A DNA stretch of 64,000 bases from Corynespora cassiicola (lineage: Eukaryota; Ascomycota; Dothideomycetes; Pleosporales; Corynesporascaceae), in contig JAEUWY010000001.1 in the NCBI GenBank assembly GCA_022059125.1, forward strand, positions 3,658,001 through 3,722,000, written 5' to 3'. Made by a program: the position numbers and the translations under genes. The notes beneath the pieces were generated by a model, which saw only the letters and a program-made list of their open reading frames with translations, made no database searches and was not told the DNA's origin. Below, one piece after another: positions 46,688 to 57,705 of this stretch (positions are counted from its first letter, which is position 1; each line of letters opens with the position of its first letter).

Positions 46688-49600
46688 ATGGCCGACCGCC
46701 GTGGCCTGCTGAACGAAGCCTCGGACATTTCTGGCACCACCGCCTCAGGCAACACCACGCCTCCACACCAGGAATTGCCTGCTCTGGGCTTTACCTCGCA
46801 CTCACACTCGCTCGGCCTGGCTGCGCCCCAGCATGCGCCGCCCCCAGCGAGCCCGCCCGCGTCGCGTCCCGGCTACTCGCGCCTCACCAGCGACCACGCT
46901 CCCGCCGACCGCACCTCACCACCCGCCGTCATCGAGGAAGAGGATGAGGGCGACATTGCAGACAGCTTCCACAGCGGCGCTGCCACCGCCGGCCTGGGCC
47001 TGGGCAGCCCCGTCGTGCCCCAGACCACGCGGCGCGTGTCCATACAGTCCATCCCCCGCAGGCCCGTCTCCATCACCATGAAGAGCCCCCCGGTCAAGAG
47101 CCCCAACACGCTCAGTCCGCCCGGCACCGCCGAGCCCCTCATGGGCGGCTTCCCCTCCGACTCTGCCGACAACACGCCCGACCTCCGGCGCGAGCGCTTC
47201 AGCCCGCGCGACGAGGGGAGGGAGTCGCCGCGGGGCGTGCTCAAGAATGCGAGGAAGAGTAGCGCCAGCCTCAACGACGACTACCAGCGCTTCATCGGCG
47301 ACGCCGACGGCCAGCGCATGCGCACCAACACGGGCGCCTACTCCATCAAGTCGGCCTACGAGAATGACTTCCGTCCCACCCAGGAGTGCCCCACGGCAAA
47401 GGACTTTTACCACTCCAAATTCACCTGGGTCTCGGTCAGCATCGTCATCATATGCCTGTTCTCCACCGTCTGGTCTGGCATTTTCCTGGGCATCGCCCTC
47501 AAGGCTCCGCGGTGGGGGCGCATGATTACGAGCCAAGGGTCCTTTAAGCCTTCGGACGCCATCCTGCTCACATCCATCATGGCCAAGCTCATCGAGCTGT
47601 CCTTTGTGACGTCGTTTGTCGCCTTCCTGGGCCAGGTCCTGAGTCGCAGGGCTTTTATGAAGGAGCATGGTCGTGGCGTCACCTTGTCCGAGTTGAGCAT
47701 GTGGAGATGGGTCGTGCAGCCTGGTACGCTCATCACCCACTGGGAGACGGCAAAGTATGCTGGACTTTCGGTGCTGGGCATTCTCAGTCTGTTGTCGGCG
47801 ACGCTGGCGACCCTCTACACGCCGGCGGCGACTGCGCTCGTGCAGCCCTCGCTCAAGTTCGGAGACTGGGACCACAAAATCATGGCGGGAAGTGTCTTGG
47901 CAGATTTTGGCAACATTCACCACATCAAAGCACTATGCCAGACCCCAATTCGCGGCGATCCTGAATACGGAGAGTCTACCTGTACGCAGATTGAGCACGC
48001 AGGCCAGTCATACCACAATTACCAACGATTTCTGGGCGCCTGGAACCAAGAGGCCAGCAATGGAAACGGTACTTCGGAACAGGTCAAGCGTCCTCAAGCA
48101 TTTGCCATGCTCTACGAGAATACCACCGTTACCGGCCAATGGATCCATACTATCAACACCACCGAGGTATCGCAACGGTATGGGCGTGCTGTCAACAATA
48201 TCACCATGGCCTTTCCCCATACTGGCGTCTTCCAGGCAGCGCGGGATCAGCGTAACCAAATCATGCAGCCAGAAGAGCTAAACTCCGAGGGCAGCTACTT
48301 CTTGCGTGCCTCTGTGCCTTCGCCTGTCATGAATGTCCTCTGTGCCAACATGAATGAGACAGAGCTCGCCCCGATTGTATACACCACCTGGGGAAATGAA
48401 ACCGTCACCGGCTCCACGTGGATGACACAAAAGGACAACGCGACTACTGTCAACAATACCCTGGTAGACGAGCTATTCGGGTGGACCAAGGAGGATAAAG
48501 TACTCATGAGGGATTATCCGCCTGTATTCGCTAGGTACCCTACACACTTCAACACCATCCTCAATAACACCAGCGCCAATTGGGGGAGGAGTTCCATCTA
48601 TCTCCTTGGCCAAGGCGGAGGTAGTTTGAAGGGACAATATGTCCTATGCAGCATCCGCATGACCGTCTCGCCCTTCTGCAGCACGCAATACAACGTGACA
48701 GGCTCGGGCGGCTCCATGCAAGCACTCTGCGGCGACAACGAAGAAACCGCAGACGGCCAGGCCTATATCAAGAGCAACGCGAGCGCACCCGACACGACCC
48801 TGGTCCCCAACTGGCGCGACATTGGCACCGATTGGTCCAACAGCTTGTCCCTCAACACCGGAATTGATGACGGCAACGCCAGCAACTCCCGCCTCCTAAC
48901 CCAACTCATCCTCCAACCCTCCCCCTCGGACCCCACAACTTTTGACCTCAACCCCGCCCTCCCCAGCGTCGCAGAAGCCCTCCTCTCAATGTCCGGCGGC
49001 AGCCTACTCAAGTCGATGCAGGACACGCCCTTTGTCTCCTTTTACGTACGTCAACACCCCCGCCCGCCGTCAAACTCGCACCCCGCTAACCGTGCCCGTG
49101 CAGAACTACACCGCCCCCCTCCTCGACAACGCCCAAACCCAGTTCTTCAACGCCACCGTAAAAGCCCAACAATACGGCTCCGGCGGCGTAGACACCGTCT
49201 CCAAAGGCTGGCTCATAATCCTCCTCCTCGTCTTCTTGCTCAACGTCTTCGTCCTCGTCTACTTCCTCTCCCACCGCGGCGGCCTGGTCACCGACTTCTC
49301 CGAACCCCCCAATTTGTTCGCCCTCGCGGTGAACTCGCCACCCAGCCATTTGCTAGCGGGTAGCTGCGGAGGCGGGCCCGAGGGGAAGCAGTACATGGTG
49401 AATTGGTTTGTCAATACAGAGGGTGACCATTTGTACATGGAGCCCAACGAAAAGGAGATGCTGGCGCATGCGCATAACGGACATCATCATCATCATCACG
49501 GGCATGTGCATGGCCGGCCGCATGTGCATCCGCATCCAGACAGCGAGCATGGATCCGCGCGCTCGGTGCCGCACGGATCGACGACAGCCGGCGGCGTGGG

Positions 49601-49853
49601 TGCGGGTGCGAATGGAGGAGGAGGCGCGATGCCGGGATTCGTAAACAGCGTCAGCGGCGGGTTCTCCAAGCTGCGCGAGAGAGGCCTGAGGTTCGGCAGG
49701 AAGGCGGATAAGGGCGTCAGTCAGGAGCAGATGCGCAACCACAGCCCGTATCTGGGCGCGGGCGGGGATGCGGGGTTCGAGTTGGAGGATGGGACGACGA
49801 GGGCGCAACGGCAGTATGCAAAGCTGGCCAAGAGGAGGAGTATGTTTTCGTAG
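46688..49853 (+). CDS. large fungal membrane glycoprotein, function unknown
   Basis: Exon 1 46688-49045, GT-AG intron 49046-49103, exon 2 49104-49853; 1035 residues. The first 240 residues are a hydrophilic Pro/Ser/Thr-rich cytosolic-type tail. Three hydrophobic segments follow (about 245-270 SVSIVIICLFSTVWSGIFL, 290-318, 355-378), then an extracytoplasmic-type domain of about 430 residues with many N-glycosylation sequons (NGT, NTT, NIT, NNT, NAT) and several cysteines, then a last membrane segment about 820-846 (GWLIILLLVFLLNVFVLVYF) and a cytosolic tail. That tail has a His-rich stretch at about 912-936 and a basic end. This layout matches a widespread Pezizomycotina family with no assigned function, to my knowledge. 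Start: the first ATG of the frame, with the conserved TM region far inside. Confidence 0.85.
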
Positions 49854-51914
49854 TGGGTAAGCGTTGAGGGTAGTCGATGCATGGACGGAGTGTGAAGGGA
49901 AGAAAAAAAAAAGGGGGGGGCGTGTATATCTGGTCGGGCTGGGCGTGTGGATAAGTGGGTGCCCCCCCCTCCGAGGCTTTGTGTTTTATATCCGGGTTCA
50001 TCTTTTTTTTTTCCATGTCGGCATTCTTTCCCCCCCATTTTTTACCTTTCTTCATTCATGTTTTCTATTACGACATTTTAGCGGGCAGGCGAGCGAGCAA
50101 GCGAGCGGGTGTTTTTTGCGGTCGCATGTCTGGACCAAGTTCCTCCCTTCACAGCACCATTTTCCCAGTCCCGAGGGTAATGCGTTGCCCCCCTTGAGGT
50201 TGCATGCCTGTTTTGTGTATGTATGGTGCGGACTGCATAGATATTCTACGTATGACTAGATAATTGGCTAATCTAATGACGACATGATTGTTCGACATTT
50301 TGAGTTCCTTTCTGAGGAGAGTGGTGAGGGGTGTCTTCATTGCGGGGCTCGTGCCCAGTGTGGAGATTTGGCGAGGTTGTCGACAATGCGTTTGGCGGGA
50401 ACGTGCTTGGCTGGGGGCTGAGACCGACATCACGAACCTCATCAAACCTCATGGGGGCTGAGATTGGGTGAGACCGTTTTCCTCCGGCCAAGGCAGGGTG
50501 CCGGGTGTGGAGAGCGGTCGTAGAGAGATTCGATAAGGCAGGAAGAGGGTGCCACCAGCTTCTCCGATGGTACAATTGGTGCGGGTATTTCCCATTTTCC
50601 TGTTGGAGGGTGTGGGGGTCCCGTATTTACATTATGTCTCTCGAGTTTGATATGCCCGTATCTCTTACGCATAGCCCAATCAAAACCCTCCTGGGCTTTC
50701 CAAAGTCTCAAAGCCTGCTAGCGCCTTCGACGAGTTCAGCCTCGTAATCATGGCTCTCCTAAACCGGATTCGCAAGCGAGGTGTTGGCCTTGCCCGAGGC
50801 TCTGTGAAGGTGTTGTTGGGGCCGTTTCTTGCCCGTACTAGGTAATTAGTCGAGGTTTCTGAACATTATGGATCAGGCTGAGAGCAGTGTACATTCACAT
50901 GAAGCCGTTCGGGTTGGTTGCAGAGTATCTTGGCGGATCCTTCTCAACGTTAGGTTTCTTGGGATCCCTTGGAGTCTCTCAACACAATTTTATTGATATG
51001 AGACTGTAATTAGCTTGGTATGATTTTGAAGAACACATAAATCGCGTTAGTTTATTTATTTTATTAGAAGGATGCAAACTGCTTGGAAATTGTCCAGCCT
51101 TAGTCATAATCGTCACTTCTGCTAGGCTCAGTTGTTAGCAGCTGCAACTGTCTATAAAAGAAAATTTTATTTCAATTAGAAAACTAGGCAATCACAAAAA
51201 AGTTCTTTAAAAAAACCAAAATCCCTGGTAGAGTGCTCTAAATCCATTTTATGCTTTTCCAGCAATGAAAAGAGGCACTTTCTATGGGCTCTGGTTAACC
51301 CACGTGCATATCGAGCATCTTAAGCGCTATACAGCCTTGTAACTCCTACAAGGCTCTGACATCCTTATTTTACACGTCAGCTTATTTTATGTGGTGTGAT
51401 CAATCGATTTTAATCGGCCATCCAGTATAAAGGGAGATGAACGGCGGCCTTGTCAATGTTACTTGACAGGTAGTTCCTTCCAGACCATCAAGGGGCGGGC
51501 ACTGCTAATCTCCTCCTTAACCTAATGCACCATAACACTTAAACACTCAAAGCCTATTATTTTCTACTTCTTCCGTACATCATCACGCCAAATCAGATTC
51601 CCAGCCGGAAAGAATGGGTACCACTATTCCATCCAGTATTTCGAAATTCGATAAATGGTTTCCATAATTCTGGGGAAACTTTGAAAATATTCTCAATGGG
51701 TTGTGCGGATTGGGGGTAGGTTGCAAGCCCGACTCCAATTGTTCGGCGGAGTTGGCAACATACCGAGGTGCATTTGCAACAAACAATCGAAACATAGAGA
51801 GTGCCTGCTTCAATGGTCAGTACCAAGTATTGAAGGCAAAAAGAATGAATAAAATATTGTAGGCCGCTAGTTTACGACTGCGTACTTGACAGGCTCAGTT
51901 CTCAAGCAACAGCC
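49854..51914. other. 3' region and AT-rich spacer
   Basis: About 2 kb. T-, A- and G-homopolymer runs mark the 3' UTR zone of the membrane protein (49900-50060). From about 50980 to 51420 the DNA is AT-rich. A perfect 9-bp inverted repeat (51333-51341 / 51347-51355, 5-bp spacer) sits in it. No coding sequence supported. Confidence 0.5.
51333..51355. repeat. 9-bp inverted repeat
   Basis: AGCCTTGTA and its exact reverse complement TACAAGGCT separated by five bases in AT-rich spacer. Function unknown. Confidence 0.7.
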
Positions 51915-52740
51915 ATGTTCGCCAGTTCACAGGTCATGCTCGGGTTTACACCAAGCCTCTTGGCGGTGATCTCGCCTTCCATGGAAGAGATTGCCATTTT
52001 GTCGTCTGAACGCAAATTTTGTCACTTGTGCAATCTTTTACAAATCCTGTGGTACTTGTCCCGCGACCCTTCACCTACACGTTCGTGAACAATTCATACT
52101 CCCACATTTGTTGCTAAGAATGACGGTTTTCAATACATACGTGACATCAGTGCTTCAGTTCTTGCTTGCACTGGGTGCCATGATTAATGTACTTGAAGTC
52201 AGCTGGCAACTAGACGTCAAGACTGTCATACCGTGGAATTGCAACGCAACATGAATATCCAGTTTGTGGACCGTCATACCGGTAACAGTCCACCTGATCA
52301 GCTTTGCCCGATGGTACTTTATGCGACGCGTGGAAAAGTTCGATGCCTATCATCACAAGCCAACATCAAGGTTTGCTTGGGCTATGTCCGAATTTGGAAT
52401 CCCATCAAGCAATGTGCATACAGGAAAGTCGGGTTACTTGCACCAGTCGCTGGAAGAACATTCAAAAGTGCGTCTCGACGAGGGTCCTGGAACGATTTTG
52501 CTAAACCAATTGGCCGGACTTTTTGCATTTGTCAAACCGATGCTTGGCACTTATATTTTCTCTTCGTTGACCTTTATCATGTTTTACGATACGTGTATTG
52601 TTGTGGCGAGATACATGGCCTCGGCTATCGTATATCGGCTGATATTAATCTGGGAGCCTAAAGGTATGAGGACGGCGCAAGAGGACAAGTTGAGGGCTAC
52701 AAGAGGTCAGGGAAATGGACAGGAAGATGACACAGAGTAA
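51915..52740 (+). pseudogene. decayed multi-pass membrane-protein gene
   Basis: Begins MFASSQVMLGFTPSLLAVISPSMEEIAILSSERKF at 51915, then coding sense moves through two other frames (VPRPFTYTFVNN at about 52055, LRMTVFNTYVTSVLQFLLALGAMINVLEVSWQLDVKTVI at about 52120-52230). In that last frame TGA at 52252-52254 is followed without frame change by SSLWTVIPVTVHLISFARWYF and LRATRGQGNGQ, ending at TAA 52738-52740. The order of hydrophobic blocks, the EIALLS-type start and the INVxEVSWQL core resemble a common Pezizomycotina family of unnamed integral membrane proteins. No set of GT-AG introns that I tried removes all breaks, so I call it a pseudogene; an odd multi-intron gene is the alternative. 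Confidence 0.55.
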
Positions 52741-53561
52741 AACTTGGCAAAACGTTAGTACGAGGATACGGCGAATTCAAGTGGAGGCCTGGTTGTGAGT
52801 GGCCGAAGTCGCACCTATCCCGATGAAAATTTCTTGGAACAGAATTATAGTCCGAAAATACGCGAATTGCGCTGGATGGCACAGTATGTCTACGATCCCG
52901 CACCTGGTCTACTATGGACAGCTAGGCATAGTTGGTGTTCCGAGCGATTTTTGGTGACCAGTGGAAACCCCTCCCTGATGTAGATCAGTACATGCCAAGC
53001 AAGAAGCAATTACAAGAAAGCGTCAAGCTAATCGTCTGGCAGCAGCCGACGAATCGCGCTTCGGTATAGAGGGAAGCTCTTTACCAAGAGAAGCCAAGAT
53101 GTGTTAGTATTCGGCAAGCGTGCCGAGTTTACGCGTCTTTCTCCGTGTGGGACGTGGGTTGCAGAAAGACGGAGGTGAGTCCGGAAGATATTTTATGTAA
53201 ATGATCAGCGCTCGCGGCCCGTAAGAACCCTGCAGCGTATAAACCCTGCAACGTAGAATACGCCTGGCTGGCATGCGCAACAAGACCGAGATCGGGGCTA
53301 AATTTTCATCTTATCTGATCAATCAGATTAGATGGACGCCTTATGCCAAGGACGTATACGGAGCGTATAATTTGTCGAGGGGGCCACTTCGCCGCCATCT
53401 ACATCATTGGGATAAGCGCTGCGGGGGCGGGTCGGAGTGATTTACTGCACCACGCGCGAGATGCGCAACTTCTGCCCGTCGGCACTCCGAGGCACCGTTC
53501 ATTTTCGCGCTCGTGATGGCTTCAGCGGAGGTTGGGCGGCATGAGATCGTCAACTATGTTG

Positions 53562-53589
53562 ACTTCTACAGGAATTTCCCTGTAGAAGT
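53562..53589. repeat. 11-bp perfect inverted repeat in promoter
   Basis: ACTTCTACAGG and its exact reverse complement CCTGTAGAAGT around a six-base loop (AATTTC), about 75 bp upstream of the TATA box and 157 bp before the start codon. Could be a dimeric factor-binding site or a hairpin. Confidence 0.75.
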
Positions 53590-53664
53590 GCACTCATAGG
53601 AACTTGGCATGCTCCAAGTTATGAAAATGAGGACGTTGTGCTTCTTGGCTGCGAGAATGAGCAC

Positions 53665-53673
53665 TATATAAAT
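53665..53673 (+). promoter_or_regulatory. TATA box of the GMC oxidoreductase gene
   Basis: TATATAAAT about 75 bp before the start codon. Confidence 0.55.
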
Positions 53674-53745
53674 GCTACGGCATCCACCGGGTAGTTAAAG
53701 TTCATTGACAGCCAGGGAACCATCCGACTATCCGCGACAGTCAAC

Positions 53746-55698
53746 ATGAAGGTCGCTAATTCTCTCTCTTTGGCAGCTTTGCTCGCAATTCAATCCTCTG
53801 CTCTTTCTTTGCCACACGAGCACACCTCCAGGCAGACCGATGCCTATGAAACGGACAGCTACGACTACATTGTCATTGGCTCCGGACCGGGAGGTGGCCC
53901 CACAGCTGTGAACCTGGCAGCTGCGGGCTTCTCCGTGCTTCTTCTCGAAGCCGGCCAGAACCACACCAACGAGAACAGTCAGCGCATTCCATCTTGGTTT
54001 GGTGAGGCACAGTGGGATGAGTCCCAGGGTTGGTGGTTTTACACTAAGAACTACGCAAATGAGACACAGGGTGCGAAGAATAGCAAGATCGTCTACGAGA
54101 AACCTGAAGGCGGATATTGGATTGGCCAAGACGCGCCGGAGGGCTCCAGGCAGCTAGGTTTGTGGTATCCTCGGGCTGGCACGCTTGGTGGCTGCGATAC
54201 ACACAACGGTGGCTTGACTGTCCGTCCATCGGACTGGGACTGGAACAACATTGCTGAAATTACTGGTGACGAGACATGGAGGCATGAACATATGTTGGAG
54301 ATATTCAAGAAGCTGGAGCGCAACATCTATCTTCCCAAGAACGCTAGTGGCCACGGCTTTGAAGGATATCAACCCGTGGGAATCGCCGACAAGTCCTTGA
54401 TCGAGAATGAGCAATCTGGTCAGCTCATCAGCCTTGCTCAGGGAGCTGCTGCTGCCCTCGGATACACTGAGAGGAGTCTGAGCAACGACTGGGATGTCAT
54501 TGCTGACAACGATATCAACGCGGATCGCCCCGATCGTGATTTCCAGAATGACATCTACCAGATTCCTTTCAAGAAGGACGAGAGAGGGTGGCGGTACAGC
54601 GCCGGAAACCGAGTCAATGATGGCGTTGCAAGCGGCATCCCACTCACTGTTCAATTTAACAGTTTTGTGACCAAGATCAACTTGGACGACGATCTTCGCG
54701 CCACTTCTGTCGATTACCTCGAAGGCGAGAAGCTCTACCGTGCCGACCCCCGCGCAGCTACCGCCAACTCAACAGGCATCCCACGCTCCGTCAAGGCGAA
54801 GAAAGAAATCATCGTCGCTGGTGGAGCTTTCAACACGCCCCAGATCTTGATGCACAGCGGTATCGGCCCGGCCGCTCATCTCGAGGAACACGATATCCCT
54901 GTAGTCGTCGATCTCCCTGGCGTAGGGCGGAACCTCAATGACCACTACGAAGTTCCAGTCATCCACGAGTTCCCCAAGAACTTCACTTTCTTCGATAGCT
55001 GCGTCAATGACGGACCTATCGAAGAGAACCCGTGCTACCTGGAGTGGGAGCAGGGCCGTGGGCCCTGGACTGCCCTCGGCTTCCACGAGTTCATTCTCTA
55101 CACTTCGTCTGTCGCGCCCCGTGGCGAGCGCGACCTCATCTTCTATGGCGTCGACAACATCGTCTTTGGCCACTTGCCTCCCTACGTCAACGCCAGCGAT
55201 CTAGAAGGACGAAACTACTTCACCCTCACCCTCGCAGAGTCGCACCCCAGGAACAAGGCCGGCTACGTGAAGCTCACATCCTCGGACCCTCTCGACGTCC
55301 CAGAAATCAACTTCCAGTACTTCACCGACGGTGGCGATGAGGATGTGCAGGCCCTAGTCGATGGCATCGAGTTTGCGCGCAAGATCTTCGACTCGGTGCC
55401 TGGAGGACCCAATGCTACCATTGGAGAGGCTGTTCCGGGGCGCGATGTCAAGACTCAAGAGCAGTTGGCTGAGTATGTCCGTGCTGAGGCGTATGGACAT
55501 CATGCTTCAGGCACGGCAAAGATTGGGGCTGACGATGACGAGCTTGCTGTGTTGGATTCCAAGTTCCGCGTTAGGGGTACTAAGGGATTGCGTGTTGTTG
55601 ATGCCTCGGTTTTCCCAGTCGTTCCGGGTACTTTCCCGCTCATTGCATGGTTTATGATGAGCGAGAAGGCGAGTCTGGCGATTTTGGAGGATGCTTAG
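53746..55698 (+). CDS. secreted GMC-family FAD oxidoreductase
   Basis: Intronless, 650 residues, of the glucose-methanol-choline oxidoreductase family; it oxidises an alcohol with FAD as cofactor, substrate not deducible. A signal peptide (MKVANSLSLAALLAIQSSALS) precedes the Rossmann ADP-binding motif YIVIGSGPGGGPTAVNLAAAGFSVLLLEAG (about 41-70). The first GMC signature is PRAGTLGGCDTHNGG, with Asp after the Cys where Ser or Thr is more usual. The second is near GGAFNTPQILMHSGIGP. The active-site His lies in YGHHASGTAKIG (about 585); the C-terminal block reads VFPVVPGTFPLIAWFMMSEKA, as in a fungal subgroup that lacks the second catalytic His. Many sequons support secretion. First gene of the 53.7-63.7 kb redox block. 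Confidence 0.9.
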   Translation: MKVANSLSLAALLAIQSSALSLPHEHTSRQTDAYETDSYDYIVIGSGPGGGPTAVNLAAAGFSVLLLEAGQNHTNENSQRIPSWFGEAQWDESQGWWFYTKNYANETQGAKNSKIVYEKPEGGYWIGQDAPEGSRQLGLWYPRAGTLGGCDTHNGGLTVRPSDWDWNNIAEITGDETWRHEHMLEIFKKLERNIYLPKNASGHGFEGYQPVGIADKSLIENEQSGQLISLAQGAAAALGYTERSLSNDWDVIADNDINADRPDRDFQNDIYQIPFKKDERGWRYSAGNRVNDGVASGIPLTVQFNSFVTKINLDDDLRATSVDYLEGEKLYRADPRAATANSTGIPRSVKAKKEIIVAGGAFNTPQILMHSGIGPAAHLEEHDIPVVVDLPGVGRNLNDHYEVPVIHEFPKNFTFFDSCVNDGPIEENPCYLEWEQGRGPWTALGFHEFILYTSSVAPRGERDLIFYGVDNIVFGHLPPYVNASDLEGRNYFTLTLAESHPRNKAGYVKLTSSDPLDVPEINFQYFTDGGDEDVQALVDGIEFARKIFDSVPGGPNATIGEAVPGRDVKTQEQLAEYVRAEAYGHHASGTAKIGADDDELAVLDSKFRVRGTKGLRVVDASVFPVVPGTFPLIAWFMMSEKASLAILEDA

Positions 55699-56466
55699 AG
55701 CAGGAAATATTGGAGAAATATTGCTTCGAAGGACTACGAAGCACATCGTTGTGTTTTTCATTGCCATTGTAGAATCCTCTGGACGATAAATTAATCAAGA
55801 GAATCCTGTATCCAGCTGTAGAAGGCATGAGAGTGCATTCTAATGCAGAGTTGTGTGATAGGTGATGGCGGTTACTTCTAAGTACAAATCTGGGTAATCA
55901 GCCAGTTTGCCATCGCAAGTTTGAAGCCCGGATAAGGGGAAAAGGTGTTTTCTTCATTATATTCTATGGGATCGTAGCGAATATCGGCAAGATATTCAAT
56001 TACCTCTGATTGCGACGAAAGATCAGTCGTGGAACATCATGCTATGGCAGCCTATTAGACCTCCGCATGTCACATTTAACGAAAGACCAAGCCATACGCA
56101 GCGTGGATAAAAAATTAATGCTATGTAGTGCTTTATTCTATTAAGCATTTGTCCCGTCATATTTTGCGGCGTCGGCCTCGGATATATCGGAGTACCGACG
56201 GTTTCCGAGTCAACTCGGGGTGTTGGGACGGACATGCAAATACACGGCGATGGGACATCCGATTTAGCGGAGATAGAACAACCCGAAAAACTAACGGAGA
56301 TAAAAATGGCTTTAGCCAAATACCACTCAAGTAAATGATTTCCATCGTGACATGCATGACCGAAACAGCTTTGCTGCCTAAATAATGTTCATGACGTGGA
56401 CATGTTCGCTCTATGCCATGGAATATTTAGGATGCTCTGAAAGTCTAAAGTGCGCAATGCGCAACC
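55699..56466. other. intergenic GMC-monooxygenase
   Basis: 768 bp. AT-rich patch at about 56100-56155, then a cluster of CGG/CCG triplets at 56168-56218 (CGGAGTACCGACGG and neighbours) of the kind bound by Zn2Cys6 factors. No gene. Confidence 0.45.
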
Positions 56467-57705
56467 ATGGCAATCTTACCTCAACTCAAGATTTTAGTCT
56501 CCGGCGCTGGAATCGCAGGACCGTGCCTCGCATACTGGCTTACTCAAACGCGCAACGCGCCCTCCATTAAGATAATTGAACGATCGCCTTCACCAAGAGT
56601 CACAGGCCAAGCGGTTGATATTCGTGGTGGTGGTATCAATATCCTGAAACGCATGGGACTCGAGGACGAACTTCGCGCACGTCACACGACTGAGAAAGGA
56701 ACCGAAATACTCAACGCCCAAGGAAAGCCTTTTGCACGGTTTGGGGTAGGGGAGATATTCACAGCAGAGCATGAGATTTTGAGAGCAGATCTTGCCGAAT
56801 TATTTCTGGACGCGACAAAGGATAAGAAAGGGGTGGTGTTCCAATATGGCGATTACATCAAAGCCCTTGATCAGAGTGCGGATGGAGTGAAGGTCACATA
56901 CGCAAGCGGAGGAGTGGAAACCTTTGATGTTGTGGTTGCAGCAGACGGTTTGTCTTCAACAACTCGACCACTCATCATTGACGAGAAGACGATAGAGGGA
57001 AGCTACAGGTTCATGGATCAATACCAGGCTTTCTTTAGCATACCACGACAGCCTAATGACTCTCGCATGTGGAAATGGTACAACGCACCAAAGGGCTTGG
57101 GGATCATGATTCGCCCGCATCGTAGTCCAGAAACGATGGGAGCTTACCTCAGTGTTACGATGGCGAAACATGGAGATCACGATCCCGTTCTCGAAGAAGC
57201 AATGAACAAAGGCACAGACGACAAAAAGCAAACTTTGCGCAAATACTTTGAAAATGCGGGATGGGAAGCGGAGCGCGTTCTCAACGGCATGGAAAAGTCT
57301 GAAGACTTTTACATGACACGTGCAGCACGTATCAAACTCTCCAAATGGACGAATGGCAGAGCTGTGCTGCTGGGCGATGCGGCATTTGCAATCATGGGCA
57401 TCGGAACAACCCTCGCAATCCAAAGCGCTTATGTTCTTGCAGGAGAACTTTCGAAAGTGGAAAAGAGCTCCGATGTGGCCAATGCACTCGAAAGATACGA
57501 ACAAGTGTTCCGCTCGATCTCTGACAGGTATGGAAACCTTCCAGCTGGCTATTCGCAGTTTGCGTTTCCACAAACAGCATTAGGATTGACTCTCAGAAAT
57601 CTGTTCATTTGGGCTTTGTACAAGAGTAGAGTTTACAAAATGATTGGAGAAGGATGGGGAGAGGACGAATGTGAGATTCCAGAGTATGATTGGATGGATG
57701 GATGA
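56467..57705 (+). CDS. FAD-dependent monooxygenase (PHBH fold)
   Basis: Intronless, 412 residues, of the group A flavin monooxygenases that hydroxylate or epoxidise small organic substrates using NAD(P)H and O2. Motifs: N-terminal dinucleotide-binding GAGIAGPCLAYWL (about 13-25), TGQAVDIRGGGINILKRMGL, the DG motif VVVAADGLSSTTR, and the second FAD motif VLLGDAAFAIMGIGTTLAIQSAYVLAGEL (about 297-325). The last motif lacks about three residues normally present after GDA (the Pro-Ser-Pro loop of GDAxxxPSPxxGxGT), without a frame change. The start at 56467 is directly before the first beta strand, as usual. Closest in style to fungal TetX-like or salicylate-hydroxylase-like enzymes. Confidence 0.88.
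   Translation: MAILPQLKILVSGAGIAGPCLAYWLTQTRNAPSIKIIERSPSPRVTGQAVDIRGGGINILKRMGLEDELRARHTTEKGTEILNAQGKPFARFGVGEIFTAEHEILRADLAELFLDATKDKKGVVFQYGDYIKALDQSADGVKVTYASGGVETFDVVVAADGLSSTTRPLIIDEKTIEGSYRFMDQYQAFFSIPRQPNDSRMWKWYNAPKGLGIMIRPHRSPETMGAYLSVTMAKHGDHDPVLEEAMNKGTDDKKQTLRKYFENAGWEAERVLNGMEKSEDFYMTRAARIKLSKWTNGRAVLLGDAAFAIMGIGTTLAIQSAYVLAGELSKVEKSSDVANALERYEQVFRSISDRYGNLPAGYSQFAFPQTALGLTLRNLFIWALYKSRVYKMIGEGWGEDECEIPEYDWMDG

Larger units (their letters stand above)
52741..53745. other. GMC oxidoreductase upstream region
   Basis: 1 kb without a gene. It holds a 7-bp palindrome with two-base spacer containing GATA-type cores (53313-53328), an 11-bp perfect inverted repeat (53562-53589) and the TATA box. 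Confidence 0.5.

Noticed and set aside
51583..51826. Two overlapping minus-strand frames of about 76 codons
   Set aside because: Same DNA read in two frames, no family resemblance, no start context; treated as chance.
53746..55698. Possible loss of the second catalytic His of the GMC enzyme as damage
   Set aside because: The C-terminal VFPVVPG...MMSEKA pattern resembles a normal fungal GMC subgroup, so it is probably not a defect.
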